Source: Myxococcota bacterium (GTDB taxonomy: Bacteria > Myxococcota_A > UBA796 > UBA9615 > JAKLKC01). From it: a stretch of DNA of 64,000 nt. Below, in pieces: positions 44,830 through 54,104 of the stretch. The stretch's first letter is position 1, and the number at the start of each line of letters is the position of its first letter. Location: contig JAKLKC010000038.1 in the NCBI GenBank assembly GCA_023150875.1, positions 1 to 64,000 of the forward strand. Reading direction: 5' to 3'. A program made the position numbers and the translations under genes. Below the pieces are notes generated by a model. The model had not been told where the DNA came from, ran no database searches, and saw nothing but the letters and a program-made list of their open reading frames with translations.

Positions 44830-46926
44830 TCAGGACCAGCCCACCTCGATCAGGTACTTCGACTCGTCGATCTGGATCCCCACCTCCAGGTCCCCGGCGA
44901 TCAGCCCCACGGGGTAGCGGATCCCCGCGAAGAGCTTCCGCAGGTCGGCGTCGGGGGCCGCCTCGCCCTCGGTGTCGGGGTGGACCTCGCGGGAGCGGTC
45001 CCGCCACCGACGGCGGGTCAGGCGGCGGCCCTCCTTCTCCTCCTCGAACACCGCGCCCAGGAAGTGGAAGAGGGCGGGGCGCAGGGGCAGCGGAGGCAGG
45101 CTCACCCTCCCGCCGCCCCGGGCGGGGCTGTTCAGGACCAGGTCCCCTCCCCACTCGTCCGTGGGCTGGGAGGCGGGCTTGAGCACGGCCTTGACGGTGG
45201 AACCGGCCCGGGGCGAGGCCCGGCGGCACCCCTCCAGGTACGCGGAGTAGAGGTCCAGGACCTCCCGGGGCTGGCCCGCCAGGCGGTCCCGCACCGGCCC
45301 CAGGTCCACCGACTGGAGCGTGTATCCGTTGGCGCGCCGGCCCCGGGCGATGGGCAGGTGCGCGGCGAGGGTCTCGTCGTCGGGGCAGGCCCCCGCCTTC
45401 TTGAGGCTGCTCTTGAGCTCCCAGAAGAGGGCCGTGGCCTTGGGGGGGCGGTGGGTGACGTCGTCCCGGGCCAGGATGGCGTGGATCGCGTAGGCCGCCG
45501 CCCACGCCTGGATCCCCGGGAACCGCTCGTCGATGGCGTTCTCCAGGGCCAGGCGGGCCAGCCAGTAGCTCTGGGGTCCGACGGGCACCGGCACGTCGTT
45601 CCACAGCAGGCGCCCCACGATCTTCGCCCGCCGGTTCTCCTCCACGAGGTCCACCCGCGCCAGGGCCACCGCCGCTCCCGCGGCCTCGGACGGAGTCTCG
45701 CGGCGGTCCAGCCAGCGCCCGAAGAGGGGCTCCGCCAGGCTGGTGGTCCCCTTCTCGTCCCGGCGCAGGTAGCCCAGGCGGACCAGCATCCGCTGGTCGG
45801 CGATGTCCAGGTCGGCGATGGGGGCGGGGTTCCCCCGGGCGAGGGACTGCAGCGCCGCCGTCTCGTGGGGATCCAGGTGGTCCAGGTCGAACTGGAGGGC
45901 CCGCATCTCGGGCATCGAGGAGATGTCCAGCAGCGCGTCCACCGCCCGGGAGAGGGCCGGTCCCTTCAGGCCCGCGTCCCGCAACGGGGCGTGGATCCCG
46001 CCCCCCGCGGCGATCCGCGCCGCGACGTCCGCGGCGGCCTTCCGGTCCAGGGCGGTGGCGAGGGCCTCGGTGGCGTGGGGGGACGAGGGGCTCAGCACGA
46101 TGTGGCAGAGGGTGTGGATCAGCCACGGGTGGCCGCCGGTGCGGGCCAGGACGGCGTCCTGGTCCTCGGCGGCGTCGAAGCCCTGGGCCACGAGGTGCCG
46201 GGCCCCGTCGGGCTCCAGCGCCCCCAGGTAGGCGACCCGGAACAGCTCCAGGAACGGCGAGACCAGGGTCCCGGCGTCGAAGCGGCGCAGCAGGGTCTTC
46301 ACCGAGGCCATCACGCAGCGCACCCGCCCCTGGCCCCGCTCCACCAGGTCCCTCACCCCCAGGAGGGCCTGGTCCAGGGTGTCGGTCCCCGACGGATCCG
46401 ACGGGGCCATCACCGCCTCCGCCTCGTCCACCAGCAGGTAGACCACCGGCGGGCGGGGCTGATCCGACCAGTGCAGCAGGCAGTCCTCGACGTGGTCCAG
46501 CACCTCGGGGGAGGGCGCCCCCGCGGCGGGCCCGGGGGGCAGGGCCAGGCCCGCCCTCTGGCAGGCGCGGCGGAAGGTCCGCAGGAGCTGGCGGGCGAAG
46601 CCGGGACCGCTGGGGTCGTAGGCCATGTTGAGGAAGACCGGCACCGCCGGCTCCCCGTCGGGTCCGCCATGGAGGAGCTGTCGCTCCACCGCCTTGAGGA
46701 GGGACGTCTTGCCCATGCGCCGTCGGCCGACGATCCACACCGAGCTTCGCGCCCCCGCCAGGGTGCGGGTGAGGACGGCGCGGCCGACGTAGCGGTCCCC
46801 GTCGGCCCACATCCCCGGGGAGAAGCGGTCGGCGCGGGTGGGGCCGCCGCCGGTCCAGGGGTTCGTGCCGGAGTCGCCAGTTCGGGATGTCATTCGGGGT
46901 CGCGGGGCGGGAAGGTCACGCGGCAT
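44830..46926 (-). CDS. Cytoplasmic STAND/AAA-type ATPase (gene 3 of the OmpA-propeller-ATPase operon)
   Basis: A 698-residue protein with no signal or membrane segment. Residues 55-330 are a P-loop NTPase: Walker A G67-RRRMGK73-T74, Walker B VVYLLVDEAE with D167-E168, and a GGHPWLIH sensor-like segment near 270. A winged-helix-like region follows (about 370-420), then a long C-terminal region with no recognised effector domain (420-698). Its Walker A and GR-x-x-GKTSLL neighbourhood resembles the ATPase of the preceding gene. ATG at 46926 overlaps that gene's stop by 11 bases; ATG at 46893 is an alternative. The function is unknown. Confidence 0.78.
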   Translation of the reverse strand: MPRDLPAPRPRMTSRTGDSGTNPWTGGGPTRADRFSPGMWADGDRYVGRAVLTRTLAGARSSVWIVGRRRMGKTSLLKAVERQLLHGGPDGEPAVPVFLNMAYDPSGPGFARQLLRTFRRACQRAGLALPPGPAAGAPSPEVLDHVEDCLLHWSDQPRPPVVYLLVDEAEAVMAPSDPSGTDTLDQALLGVRDLVERGQGRVRCVMASVKTLLRRFDAGTLVSPFLELFRVAYLGALEPDGARHLVAQGFDAAEDQDAVLARTGGHPWLIHTLCHIVLSPSSPHATEALATALDRKAAADVAARIAAGGGIHAPLRDAGLKGPALSRAVDALLDISSMPEMRALQFDLDHLDPHETAALQSLARGNPAPIADLDIADQRMLVRLGYLRRDEKGTTSLAEPLFGRWLDRRETPSEAAGAAVALARVDLVEENRRAKIVGRLLWNDVPVPVGPQSYWLARLALENAIDERFPGIQAWAAAYAIHAILARDDVTHRPPKATALFWELKSSLKKAGACPDDETLAAHLPIARGRRANGYTLQSVDLGPVRDRLAGQPREVLDLYSAYLEGCRRASPRAGSTVKAVLKPASQPTDEWGGDLVLNSPARGGGRVSLPPLPLRPALFHFLGAVFEEEKEGRRLTRRRWRDRSREVHPDTEGEAAPDADLRKLFAGIRYPVGLIAGDLEVGIQIDESKYLIEVGWS

Positions 46927-49900
46927 CGAGCCGGGCGCTCTGCCCGCCGTACTGCTCCTGGAAATAGCGTTCGACGAATGAGGGGGGCACCGGGGTCTCG
47001 GGCCGGATCCGCGTCTCGGTGCAGTAGCGGCGCCACCCCGCGATGATATCCGAACAGAGCCGTTGGATGCGAAGGGGGCGACAACCGGTGTAGAGACAGA
47101 TGAGGTCCACGGAGGACGTGTCGTAGTTGACCCCGTCCGCCCGGGAGGGCTTCTGCACCAGCTCCCGGGCGTCCGCGTCGTCCAGGGGGCCCAGCACCAG
47201 GATCCGCCCGATCCCCAGCAGGTCGCTGTTGGGCCCCTGGGTCTGGCCGTATCGGGTCAGGTCCACCCCGGCGATGATCAGGCCGAAGACGTCGGGGTAC
47301 TCCGAGGCGAGGTGCCGGCAGCCCTGGGCGATCCGCGTCCCCTCGTCGCCGAGGTCGTGGAAGAGGCGCTGGGCCTCGTCCAGCAGGAGCAGCACCCGGC
47401 GCTTGCGCCGGTCCTGGAGGAGGTAGAAGAGCTCGACGATGACGTCCCGGGCCGCGATCTCGGACTCGACCCGGTCGAGACCGATGGAGTCCCGGTCCTC
47501 CTGGGGCAGGGCGATGTCGGTGGCGATCTTGTTGAGGAGCTGGCGGAAGAAGTGGGACCCGTCGGCGCACTGCTCCATGGACAGGTAGACCGGCATGTCG
47601 GCGCCGGTGGCGACGACGTCGGGGGTCTCCAGGATCCGCTTGAGCTTGAACAGCAGGCTGGTCTTGCCGATCCGCTTGTCGCCGGAGATGGTCACCACGG
47701 CGCGGTTGCGGACCGCCAGCAGCAGCTCGGCGATCTGGTGCCTCCGGCCGAAGAACATGGCGTCGTCCCGCAGCGGCATGCCGATCACGTAGCGGGTGTC
47801 CATGACCTGGATCCGCTCCTCGAGGTCGTCCACCTGCCACTGGAGGTCCACCACCTGCCCCTCCAGCTCCCGCTCCCTCCGCCGGCCGCGCAACGCCACG
47901 GCCCAGCCGAGGCCGACGGTGAGCAGGGCGAAACCCATGTGGGGCGACGAGAGGTGGAGCCGCCAGTCCACCAGGGGATCGCTCACCCGCCCGTCGGCGG
48001 CGACGGTCTGCACCTGGCAGCGGCTCAGGACCCGCCACCCCACGTCGATGGGGAGGCTCATGGAGGTGGTCCGCCGGGGGCTCTCGCCGCAACTGTAGAG
48101 GAGCTCGGCGGGGCGGGGCTCCCACCGGTCCAGGCCGTGGCCCACCGAGGTCCGGGCCACCAGCCCCGGCGAGAGGGAGAAGAGGGGCCCGGCGAGGTCC
48201 AGGACCCCCGGCACCACCATCTGGGGGCCCAGGACCCACCGGGAGTCCCCCGCGGCGTCCACCAGGCGGAACCAGGTCTGGCCCAGGCGGTCCTCCAGGG
48301 CCCGGGACACCCGCCAGCCGTGGCCGGCCCGGGCGTAGGTGGACCCCGGCAGCGCGTCGCCGGCCCGCCCCACCACGTCGCCGAGCTGGAACCACACGCC
48401 CCCGTCGGACGTGGTCATCAGCACCCGGGCGGCGCGACCCAGCTCCCCGAGGGGCTGGGGAGAGGGCGTCCACTCGGGGTAGCCCGAGGGTGCCCGGGTG
48501 GCCGAGCCGATCCGCCAACCGAGGGAGGGCGGATCGGACGTCGGCAGGGGGGCGAGCCAGCGGAGACCGACGCCGTCGGAGCCCGCCAGGCGGACGCCGC
48601 CGCGGGAGTCGGGCATCGGCTCGATGAGGCAGGTGCGGCTCGGGTTCGAGGGGCAATGCAGCTTGGGGGCCCGGGTGAGCTGGGGCGCGCCCTCCCGGGT
48701 CCGGACGAGGTGCCACATCTCGCCGCCGGTGGGGGAGGCCACGATCACGGTGGCCGCACCCCGCTCCGCCTCAGGTCCCGCGTGGAGCGACGGCGACTCC
48801 GGGAGAAAGCCCTTGGGGTAGGGCCACGTCCGGACCTGCCAGCCCGTCGGGTCCCGGGACCACAGGGCGAGGCCGTGGCCGGTCCACGCCACGACGTCGT
48901 CCCCCCATCGGTCGATGGGGGGAAGGCGGCCGGGCCCCTCCAGCAGCTCGGGGGGGAGGAGGCCGGCGGGGGCGGGCGCGCACCAGCCGCCGGTACACGT
49001 CAGCAGGTCCTGGCCCCCCCCGGGCAGGCGGATCAGGACGTCCCGGCCGAAGGGCACCACCTCCACGCCCGCGGCCGCCACCGCCTCCACGGGCCGGTAG
49101 TCCAGGGGGAAGCGGACCATGGAGCGCTCGGGCTGCCCGGTGCGGACCCCGACCCCCCACATCCGCCCAGCGCCGTCCCGGTAGAGGGACTCGATCCAGG
49201 CTCCCGAGGGTGCCTCGGGGATGGGGTGGACCGCGCCAGTGCCCGGCGTCCACGCCTGAAGCCCCCGGGAGTCGGCGGGCCCGAACCACACCAGCCCGTG
49301 GGGATCGACCTCCACCACCCGGATGGAGGGGATCCCCGGGGCGAAGGTCGGGAGCGGCGCGGCCGCGGCCGGCGACCCTTCGGGAGGGCGGGGAGACTCG
49401 GCCCCTCCCCCGCTCCAGCGCGCCACCCGCTCCACCTTCGCCCCTTCCCGGGCCAGCGCCACCCGCAGGAGCTCCCCGCCGGCGGTGCCGGCGAAGACCT
49501 CGCCGGCGGCCCGGGTCCCCGCCGAGAGGGCGGTGATGGCGCGCCCCGCCGTCTCCTCGAGGCGTCGGGGGGCGGCCCAGCGCCGGGCGGGCTCCACGAC
49601 GAAGAGGCCCCGATCGGTGCCCACCAGCAGGGGGCCGCCGGGCACGCCGTGGACGCGCCGGATCACCGCGACGGAGGTGAGGGGATCGGGGAACTTCACG
49701 CCGATGGACAGGGCGACGTCCGCTCCCACCAAGGGGACCCGCAGCAGGCGCCCCCGGTCCTCCCGGTCGCTGACCACGAGCCAGATCGCCGCGTCCTCAC
49801 CGGTGGCGGAGTCGTCCAACTCCGCGTCACGTATGATGAATTCTCCATCCGGAAGCGAGATCTGGGCCTCGCTCGCCACCTGCCAGGCCCTGGCCTTCCG

Positions 49901-50626
49901 CACCCGCCCCGGGGCGATGGGCTGGTCGTCCTGCCGGGGCAGGCGCAGCTCCCGCACCTGGAGGGTGGGGCTGAGGTCCGGGCGGCTCGCGGGGAGGACG
50001 GCGACCTCGTAGGCGGTGTCCCCGCTGAGCCGCATGACCCGGTCCGTCGCCCCCTGGGAGCGCCAGCCGTCGTCGGAGAGCTGCCAGCCGTCCACCCGGG
50101 CGTCGTACCGGTAGAGGCGCCCCTCGTCGGTGAGCCACACCCGCCCGTAGAGGTCCTCGCCGAGGGTGGGCTGGGCGAAGGCCCGGGGGTAGAAGAGGGG
50201 GCCGGTCTCCCGGGCCAGGGGGGGCCAGTCCTTGCGGTCGGGGCTCCCGTGCCCGGGTCGGGCGGGGGTGGCGGAGGGGTCGGCGTCGGTGGGCGCGGGG
50301 GTGGGGTGTGGCGCGGCCTTCCGGACGGAGCGCCCCCTGCCGCCACGGCCCGGGGCGCGGGGAGAGGCGGCAGGACCATCGGACGGGGTCGCCTGGGGGC
50401 CGCGGGGTACGGGGCCCCAGACGGCCCCCTCGGGGGGAGGCGAGGTCTGGCGCCACACGTCACCGGCCGCGGCGGGGGGCGGAGGAGCGGCCGGGGCCCC
50501 GGTCCAAGGGCTCGCCGGCTCGGGCGGGGGCTGCTGGGGGAGCGCGGGGGCGGGAAGCAGCGCCAGGACGGCGCCGAGGGCGGCGGACAGGGGGATCGAC
50601 GGGGCCGCGCGGGCCCGCGTCCGCAT
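46916..50626 (-). CDS. Membrane sensor: periplasmic propeller-like domain, TM helix, cytoplasmic STAND ATPase
   Basis: A 1236-residue protein. A signal-peptide-like segment (IPLSAALGAVLALLPAPALP) and a Pro-rich linker precede residues 130-880, a large extracytoplasmic region with repeated beta segments such as DLYGRVWLTDEGRLYRYD and DPHGLVWFGPADSRGLQ, similar to two-component Reg_prop propellers. One transmembrane helix lies around 897-914 (GFALLTVGLGWAVAL), followed by a coiled coil (LEGQVVDLQWQVDDLEERI). The cytoplasmic part is a STAND-type ATPase: Walker A G982-DKRIGKTS, Walker B LLLLDEAQ with D1083-E1084. The ATG at 50626 overlaps the OmpA-like gene stop by one base (TGATG). Confidence 0.85.
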   Translation of the reverse strand: MRTRARAAPSIPLSAALGAVLALLPAPALPQQPPPEPASPWTGAPAAPPPPAAAGDVWRQTSPPPEGAVWGPVPRGPQATPSDGPAASPRAPGRGGRGRSVRKAAPHPTPAPTDADPSATPARPGHGSPDRKDWPPLARETGPLFYPRAFAQPTLGEDLYGRVWLTDEGRLYRYDARVDGWQLSDDGWRSQGATDRVMRLSGDTAYEVAVLPASRPDLSPTLQVRELRLPRQDDQPIAPGRVRKARAWQVASEAQISLPDGEFIIRDAELDDSATGEDAAIWLVVSDREDRGRLLRVPLVGADVALSIGVKFPDPLTSVAVIRRVHGVPGGPLLVGTDRGLFVVEPARRWAAPRRLEETAGRAITALSAGTRAAGEVFAGTAGGELLRVALAREGAKVERVARWSGGGAESPRPPEGSPAAAAPLPTFAPGIPSIRVVEVDPHGLVWFGPADSRGLQAWTPGTGAVHPIPEAPSGAWIESLYRDGAGRMWGVGVRTGQPERSMVRFPLDYRPVEAVAAAGVEVVPFGRDVLIRLPGGGQDLLTCTGGWCAPAPAGLLPPELLEGPGRLPPIDRWGDDVVAWTGHGLALWSRDPTGWQVRTWPYPKGFLPESPSLHAGPEAERGAATVIVASPTGGEMWHLVRTREGAPQLTRAPKLHCPSNPSRTCLIEPMPDSRGGVRLAGSDGVGLRWLAPLPTSDPPSLGWRIGSATRAPSGYPEWTPSPQPLGELGRAARVLMTTSDGGVWFQLGDVVGRAGDALPGSTYARAGHGWRVSRALEDRLGQTWFRLVDAAGDSRWVLGPQMVVPGVLDLAGPLFSLSPGLVARTSVGHGLDRWEPRPAELLYSCGESPRRTTSMSLPIDVGWRVLSRCQVQTVAADGRVSDPLVDWRLHLSSPHMGFALLTVGLGWAVALRGRRRERELEGQVVDLQWQVDDLEERIQVMDTRYVIGMPLRDDAMFFGRRHQIAELLLAVRNRAVVTISGDKRIGKTSLLFKLKRILETPDVVATGADMPVYLSMEQCADGSHFFRQLLNKIATDIALPQEDRDSIGLDRVESEIAARDVIVELFYLLQDRRKRRVLLLLDEAQRLFHDLGDEGTRIAQGCRHLASEYPDVFGLIIAGVDLTRYGQTQGPNSDLLGIGRILVLGPLDDADARELVQKPSRADGVNYDTSSVDLICLYTGCRPLRIQRLCSDIIAGWRRYCTETRIRPETPVPPSFVERYFQEQYGGQSARLDAA

Positions 50627-51738
50627 CACTTCAGGGGCCTCCAGGCGGCCCGGGGGATGGCGGCGGAGATCGGCAGGACCTGGGCCGCCAGCACGTATGC
50701 GGCGCGCCGGTTCCGGATCTCGTCGGTGCCGTCCTCGGTGACCACGGCGAGGCCGTCCTCTCCGAACCCCTGGTAGGAGATGGGACCCGCGAACCCCCTC
50801 TGGCGGAAGTACCCGGCGATGGACCGGGCGCGGGACTCGCTCAGTATCTGGTTGCTCCCCCGATCCCCCACCGTGTCCGTATATCCGGCGACGAAGAGCT
50901 GGACCTTCACCAGCCCCCCGTACCGGGCGACGGCCTGGGCGATCCGGTCCCAGGCCCGGTCCAGCTTGGGCCGCTCGGTGGCCTCGATGGCGTGGCTGCC
51001 GGTGGCGAAGACCACCTCCTCGTGGGGGATGTCCAGGGCCCAGGGGGAGATCTCCTCGCTCGCGTAGAAGCCGAACTTGTCGTAGCCCACGACGTCGATG
51101 CGGACCACCTCCCCCCCCGGGGTCCACGTCACCGGCAGGGGCGTCCCGGGCGCCTCGCCGTCGAACTCCGCCGCCTCCTCGGCGATGGGCCCGTCGGGCC
51201 CCAGCACGGTGATCTGGACCTTCCCGGCGGGCCGGGTGAGCGTGACCTCCAGCCGCCCCGCCTTCAGGTCGATGGCCTCCCGGGGCACCTTCATCTCGAG
51301 CCCCTCCCCCACGAACACGCTGAAGGACACCGGCACCCGGTACTCCTCCCCGTTGGGGTACACCCCGGCGATCTCCCCCCGGTAGGCGGCCTCCCCCTCG
51401 GGCTGGTCCCAGGTCAGCACCACCGCCTTCCCCCTGGCGGCGGGCTTCCCCCCCAGGACCAGCTCCGTGCCGTCGTCCCGGGTGACCCTCAACGTCAGGC
51501 TCTTGAAGTCCGCCTGGGGCTGGACGGTGACGGTGGGCCTGCCCTTGCCGACCCGGACCACCTGCTCCGCGCGCCAGGTGAACAGGTCCAGGGCGTGGGA
51601 GGGGGTGGGGAGGGTGAGGAGGGTGAGGAGGGTGAGGACGATGACCCCGAGGGCCGTCCTTGCGGCCATGCGCCGCGACCCGCGTGGGCGGGCCTCCGGG
51701 TCCATGGGGCCGGCGGGGGAGATCGAGCGGCTCGGCAT
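50626..51738 (-). CDS. Periplasmic protein with C-terminal OmpA-like peptidoglycan-binding domain
   Basis: A 370-residue protein. An N-terminal membrane or signal segment (ALGVIVLTLLTLLTLPTPSHA, about 28-48) contains a 9-bp tandem repeat (LTL units). The middle (50-250) is beta-rich and unrecognised. The C-terminus (255-360) is an OmpA-type domain: FATGSHAI...GYTDTVGDRGSNQILSESRARSIAGYF, with the T-D-x-x-G and R-A motifs that bind peptidoglycan. ATG at 51738 follows a strong AGGAGG. It is the first gene of the three-gene operon and would tether the sensor system to the cell wall. Confidence 0.85.
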   Translation of the reverse strand: MPSRSISPAGPMDPEARPRGSRRMAARTALGVIVLTLLTLLTLPTPSHALDLFTWRAEQVVRVGKGRPTVTVQPQADFKSLTLRVTRDDGTELVLGGKPAARGKAVVLTWDQPEGEAAYRGEIAGVYPNGEEYRVPVSFSVFVGEGLEMKVPREAIDLKAGRLEVTLTRPAGKVQITVLGPDGPIAEEAAEFDGEAPGTPLPVTWTPGGEVVRIDVVGYDKFGFYASEEISPWALDIPHEEVVFATGSHAIEATERPKLDRAWDRIAQAVARYGGLVKVQLFVAGYTDTVGDRGSNQILSESRARSIAGYFRQRGFAGPISYQGFGEDGLAVVTEDGTDEIRNRRAAYVLAAQVLPISAAIPRAAWRPLK

Positions 51739-51815
51739 CGCGGACCACCTCCTGATCGGGGTGACGAGACGCCGTATCCTAACCCACGGCGCCCGTACCC
51801 GCGCCGGAGCTTCGG

Positions 51816-51845
51816 TTGCGGGTGGATCCCCGCCGGGCGCATACT
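51816..51845 (+). promoter_or_regulatory. Weak candidate promoter for pseB
   Basis: TTGCGG (51816-51821) and CATACT (51840-51845) with an 18-base spacer, 44 bases before the pseB ATG, in the divergent region between the OmpA operon and pseB. Hexamers fit consensus only partly. Confidence 0.25.
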
Positions 51846-51888
51846 CGTCCCGGCGGCGCTCGGGGGGGGTAGGGGCGGACGGATCCGG

Positions 51889-52878
51889 ATGTTCGACGGC
51901 GCTTCTGTCCTGGTCACCGGCGGCACCGGCAGCTTCGGCCGGCGCTTCGTGCGCATGCTGCTCGATCGCTACCGGCCCCGGCGGGTGATCGTCTTCAGCC
52001 GTGACGAGTTCAAGCAGCACGAGATGGCCGCGGGCTTCACCGATCCGGCGATGCGCTTCTTCATCGGTGACGTGCGGGACGAGCGTCGCCTGTGGCGCGC
52101 CCTGAACGGCGTCGACTACGTCGTCCACGCCGCGGCCCTCAAGCACGTCCCCGCCGCCGAGTACAACCCCTCCGAGTTCGTGAAGACCAACATCCTCGGC
52201 TCCCAGAACGTGGTGGACGCCTGCCTCGACCGGGGAGTCCGGCGGGTGGTGGCCCTGTCCACCGACAAGGCCTGCAACCCCATAAACCTGTACGGGGCGA
52301 CGAAGCTCTGCGCCGACAAGCTCTTCGTCGCCGGGAACTCCTACCGGGGGGCCGAAGGGACCCGCTTCGCGGTGGTGAGGTATGGCAACGTGGTGGGCTC
52401 CCGCGGCAGCGTGATCCCCGCCTTCGCCGCCCAGAGGCCCACGGGACGCCTGACCATCACCGACCGCCGGATGACCCGCTTCTGGATCACCCTCGACGAG
52501 GCGGTGAGGCTCGTCTGGCGCGCGTTCGCCGACATGGAGGGCGGCGAGGTCTTCGTCCCCAAGATCCCCAGCATGCGCCTGGTGGACCTCGCCCACGCCG
52601 TCGCGCCGGAGTGCGAGCTGGTGGACACCGGGATCCGCCCCGGCGAGAAGCTCCACGAGGCGATGATCTCGCCCGACGACGCCCCCTACACGGTGGAGTA
52701 CGACGACTGCTACGTCATCCGCCCCGCCATCCACGCCTGGAGCCGCGACGAGGCCGGGCCCCGGGGCCGCCCCGTCCCCTCCGGCTTCACCTACACCTCG
52801 GACCTCAACGACCGGTGGCTGGACGCGGAGGGGCTCCGGGCCCTGATCGAGGGGATGAAGCCGGGGGACGACGCTTGA
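51889..52878 (+). CDS. pseB: UDP-N-acetylglucosamine 4,6-dehydratase (inverting), PseB
   Basis: A 329-residue extended SDR enzyme. N-terminal NAD(P) motif VLVTGGTGSFGRRFV, the inverting-type pattern SRDEFKQHEMA, the Y-x-x-x-K active site (YGATKLCADK), and RPGEKLHE near the C-terminus, which are characteristic of PseB/FlaA1. It makes UDP-2-acetamido-2,6-dideoxy-L-arabino-hexos-4-ulose, the first step of pseudaminic acid synthesis. ATG at 51889. It starts the overlapping pse operon; its stop overlaps pseC by four bases (TTGA). Confidence 0.93.
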   Translation: MFDGASVLVTGGTGSFGRRFVRMLLDRYRPRRVIVFSRDEFKQHEMAAGFTDPAMRFFIGDVRDERRLWRALNGVDYVVHAAALKHVPAAEYNPSEFVKTNILGSQNVVDACLDRGVRRVVALSTDKACNPINLYGATKLCADKLFVAGNSYRGAEGTRFAVVRYGNVVGSRGSVIPAFAAQRPTGRLTITDRRMTRFWITLDEAVRLVWRAFADMEGGEVFVPKIPSMRLVDLAHAVAPECELVDTGIRPGEKLHEAMISPDDAPYTVEYDDCYVIRPAIHAWSRDEAGPRGRPVPSGFTYTSDLNDRWLDAEGLRALIEGMKPGDDA

Positions 52879-54104
52879 GCGGGACGGGGTCACCGCCTCG
52901 GCGACCGGCCCTCGCGGGTTACGGCCGGCAGTGGATCGATGACGAGGACGTCGCGGCGGTGGTGGCCGCCCTCCGGTCGGACCACCTGACCCAGGGCCCG
53001 GCGGTGGAGGCGTTCGAGAGGGCCCTCGCCGAGCGCTGCGAGGTCCCCCACGCCGTCGCGGTGGCCAACGGCACGGCGGCCCTCCACCTGGCCTGCCTCG
53101 CCCTCGACCTGCCGGCGGGCTCGGTGGGCATCACGTCGGCGCTGACGTTCGCCGCGTCCGCCAACGCCATGGAGCTCTCGGGGCTGGTGGCGGACTTCTC
53201 GGACGTCGATCCCTTGTCCTCGTGCATGGACGCCCTCACCCTGGAGGCCGCCCTCGCGCGGCTGCCCGAGGGGAGGGCGCGCCTGGTCGTCCCCGTCCAC
53301 TTCGCCGGCCACCCCTGCCCCATGGACGAGATCGCCGCCGTGGCGTCGGCCCGCGGCCTGCGGGTGATCGAGGACGCCTGCCACGCCCTGGGGGCGGACC
53401 ACCCCGACGGCCGGGGAGGGAGGCTCCCCGTGGGCTCCTGCGCCCACGCCGACCTGGCGGTGCTGAGCTTCCACCCGGTCAAGCACGTCACCAGCGGCGA
53501 GGGCGGGGCGGTCCTCACCCGGGACGCCGCCCTGGCGGAGCGCCTGCGGGCCCTGCGCAGCCACGGGATGGAGGGTCGGCCCGAGAGGCTGAAGGTCCCC
53601 GAGGAGGCCTTCGACCCCGCCACGGGCGAGAAGAACGCCTGGTACCACGAGATGCACTCCCTGGGTCTCAACTACCGCCTGACCGATCTTCAGGCCGCCC
53701 TGGGCGCCAGCCAGCTCCGCAAGCTGCCCCGGTTCCTCCAGAAGCGGCGCGCCCTGGCCGCCCGTTACGCGGAGCGCCTCGCGCCCCTGCCCTTCGCGCG
53801 GCTCCCCACCACCCGGGAGGGCTACGGGCACGCCTGGCACCTGTACGTGGTGGGCCTCGACTTCGACGCCCTGGGGCTGACCCGTCACCAGGTGATGGTC
53901 CACCTCCGGGAGCGGGGGATCGGCACCCAGGTCCATTACCTTCCGGTGCCTTTCCACCCCTACTACCGGGACCGCTGCGCCGGGCGCGCGTGGCCCGAGG
54001 CGGAAGCCGCCTATCGCCGCTGCCTCTCCCTGCCCCTCCACCCCGGCATGGACGCTTCGGATGTCGACGCCGTCGCGGACGCCCTGGAGGAGCTGGGCCG
54101 GTGA
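52875..54104 (+). CDS. pseC: Pseudaminic acid pathway aminotransferase PseC
   Basis: A 409-residue DegT/DnrJ/EryC1-type PLP enzyme. The Schiff-base lysine is in SFHPVKHVTSGEGGAVLT, with EDACHALGA (PLP phosphate/His region) upstream and NYRLTDLQAALGASQL downstream, all typical of PseC. It transfers an amino group to C4 of the PseB product. TTG at 52875 overlaps the pseB stop (TTGA); it begins about 15 residues before the conserved AGYGRQWIDDED segment. Confidence 0.93.
   Translation: MSGTGSPPRRPALAGYGRQWIDDEDVAAVVAALRSDHLTQGPAVEAFERALAERCEVPHAVAVANGTAALHLACLALDLPAGSVGITSALTFAASANAMELSGLVADFSDVDPLSSCMDALTLEAALARLPEGRARLVVPVHFAGHPCPMDEIAAVASARGLRVIEDACHALGADHPDGRGGRLPVGSCAHADLAVLSFHPVKHVTSGEGGAVLTRDAALAERLRALRSHGMEGRPERLKVPEEAFDPATGEKNAWYHEMHSLGLNYRLTDLQAALGASQLRKLPRFLQKRRALAARYAERLAPLPFARLPTTREGYGHAWHLYVVGLDFDALGLTRHQVMVHLRERGIGTQVHYLPVPFHPYYRDRCAGRAWPEAEAAYRRCLSLPLHPGMDASDVDAVADALEELGR

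Noticed and set aside
51606-51640. GAGG-GTGAG tandem repeat
   Set aside because: It is the coding repeat for the Leu-Thr-Leu signal segment of the OmpA-like protein, not a regulatory element.
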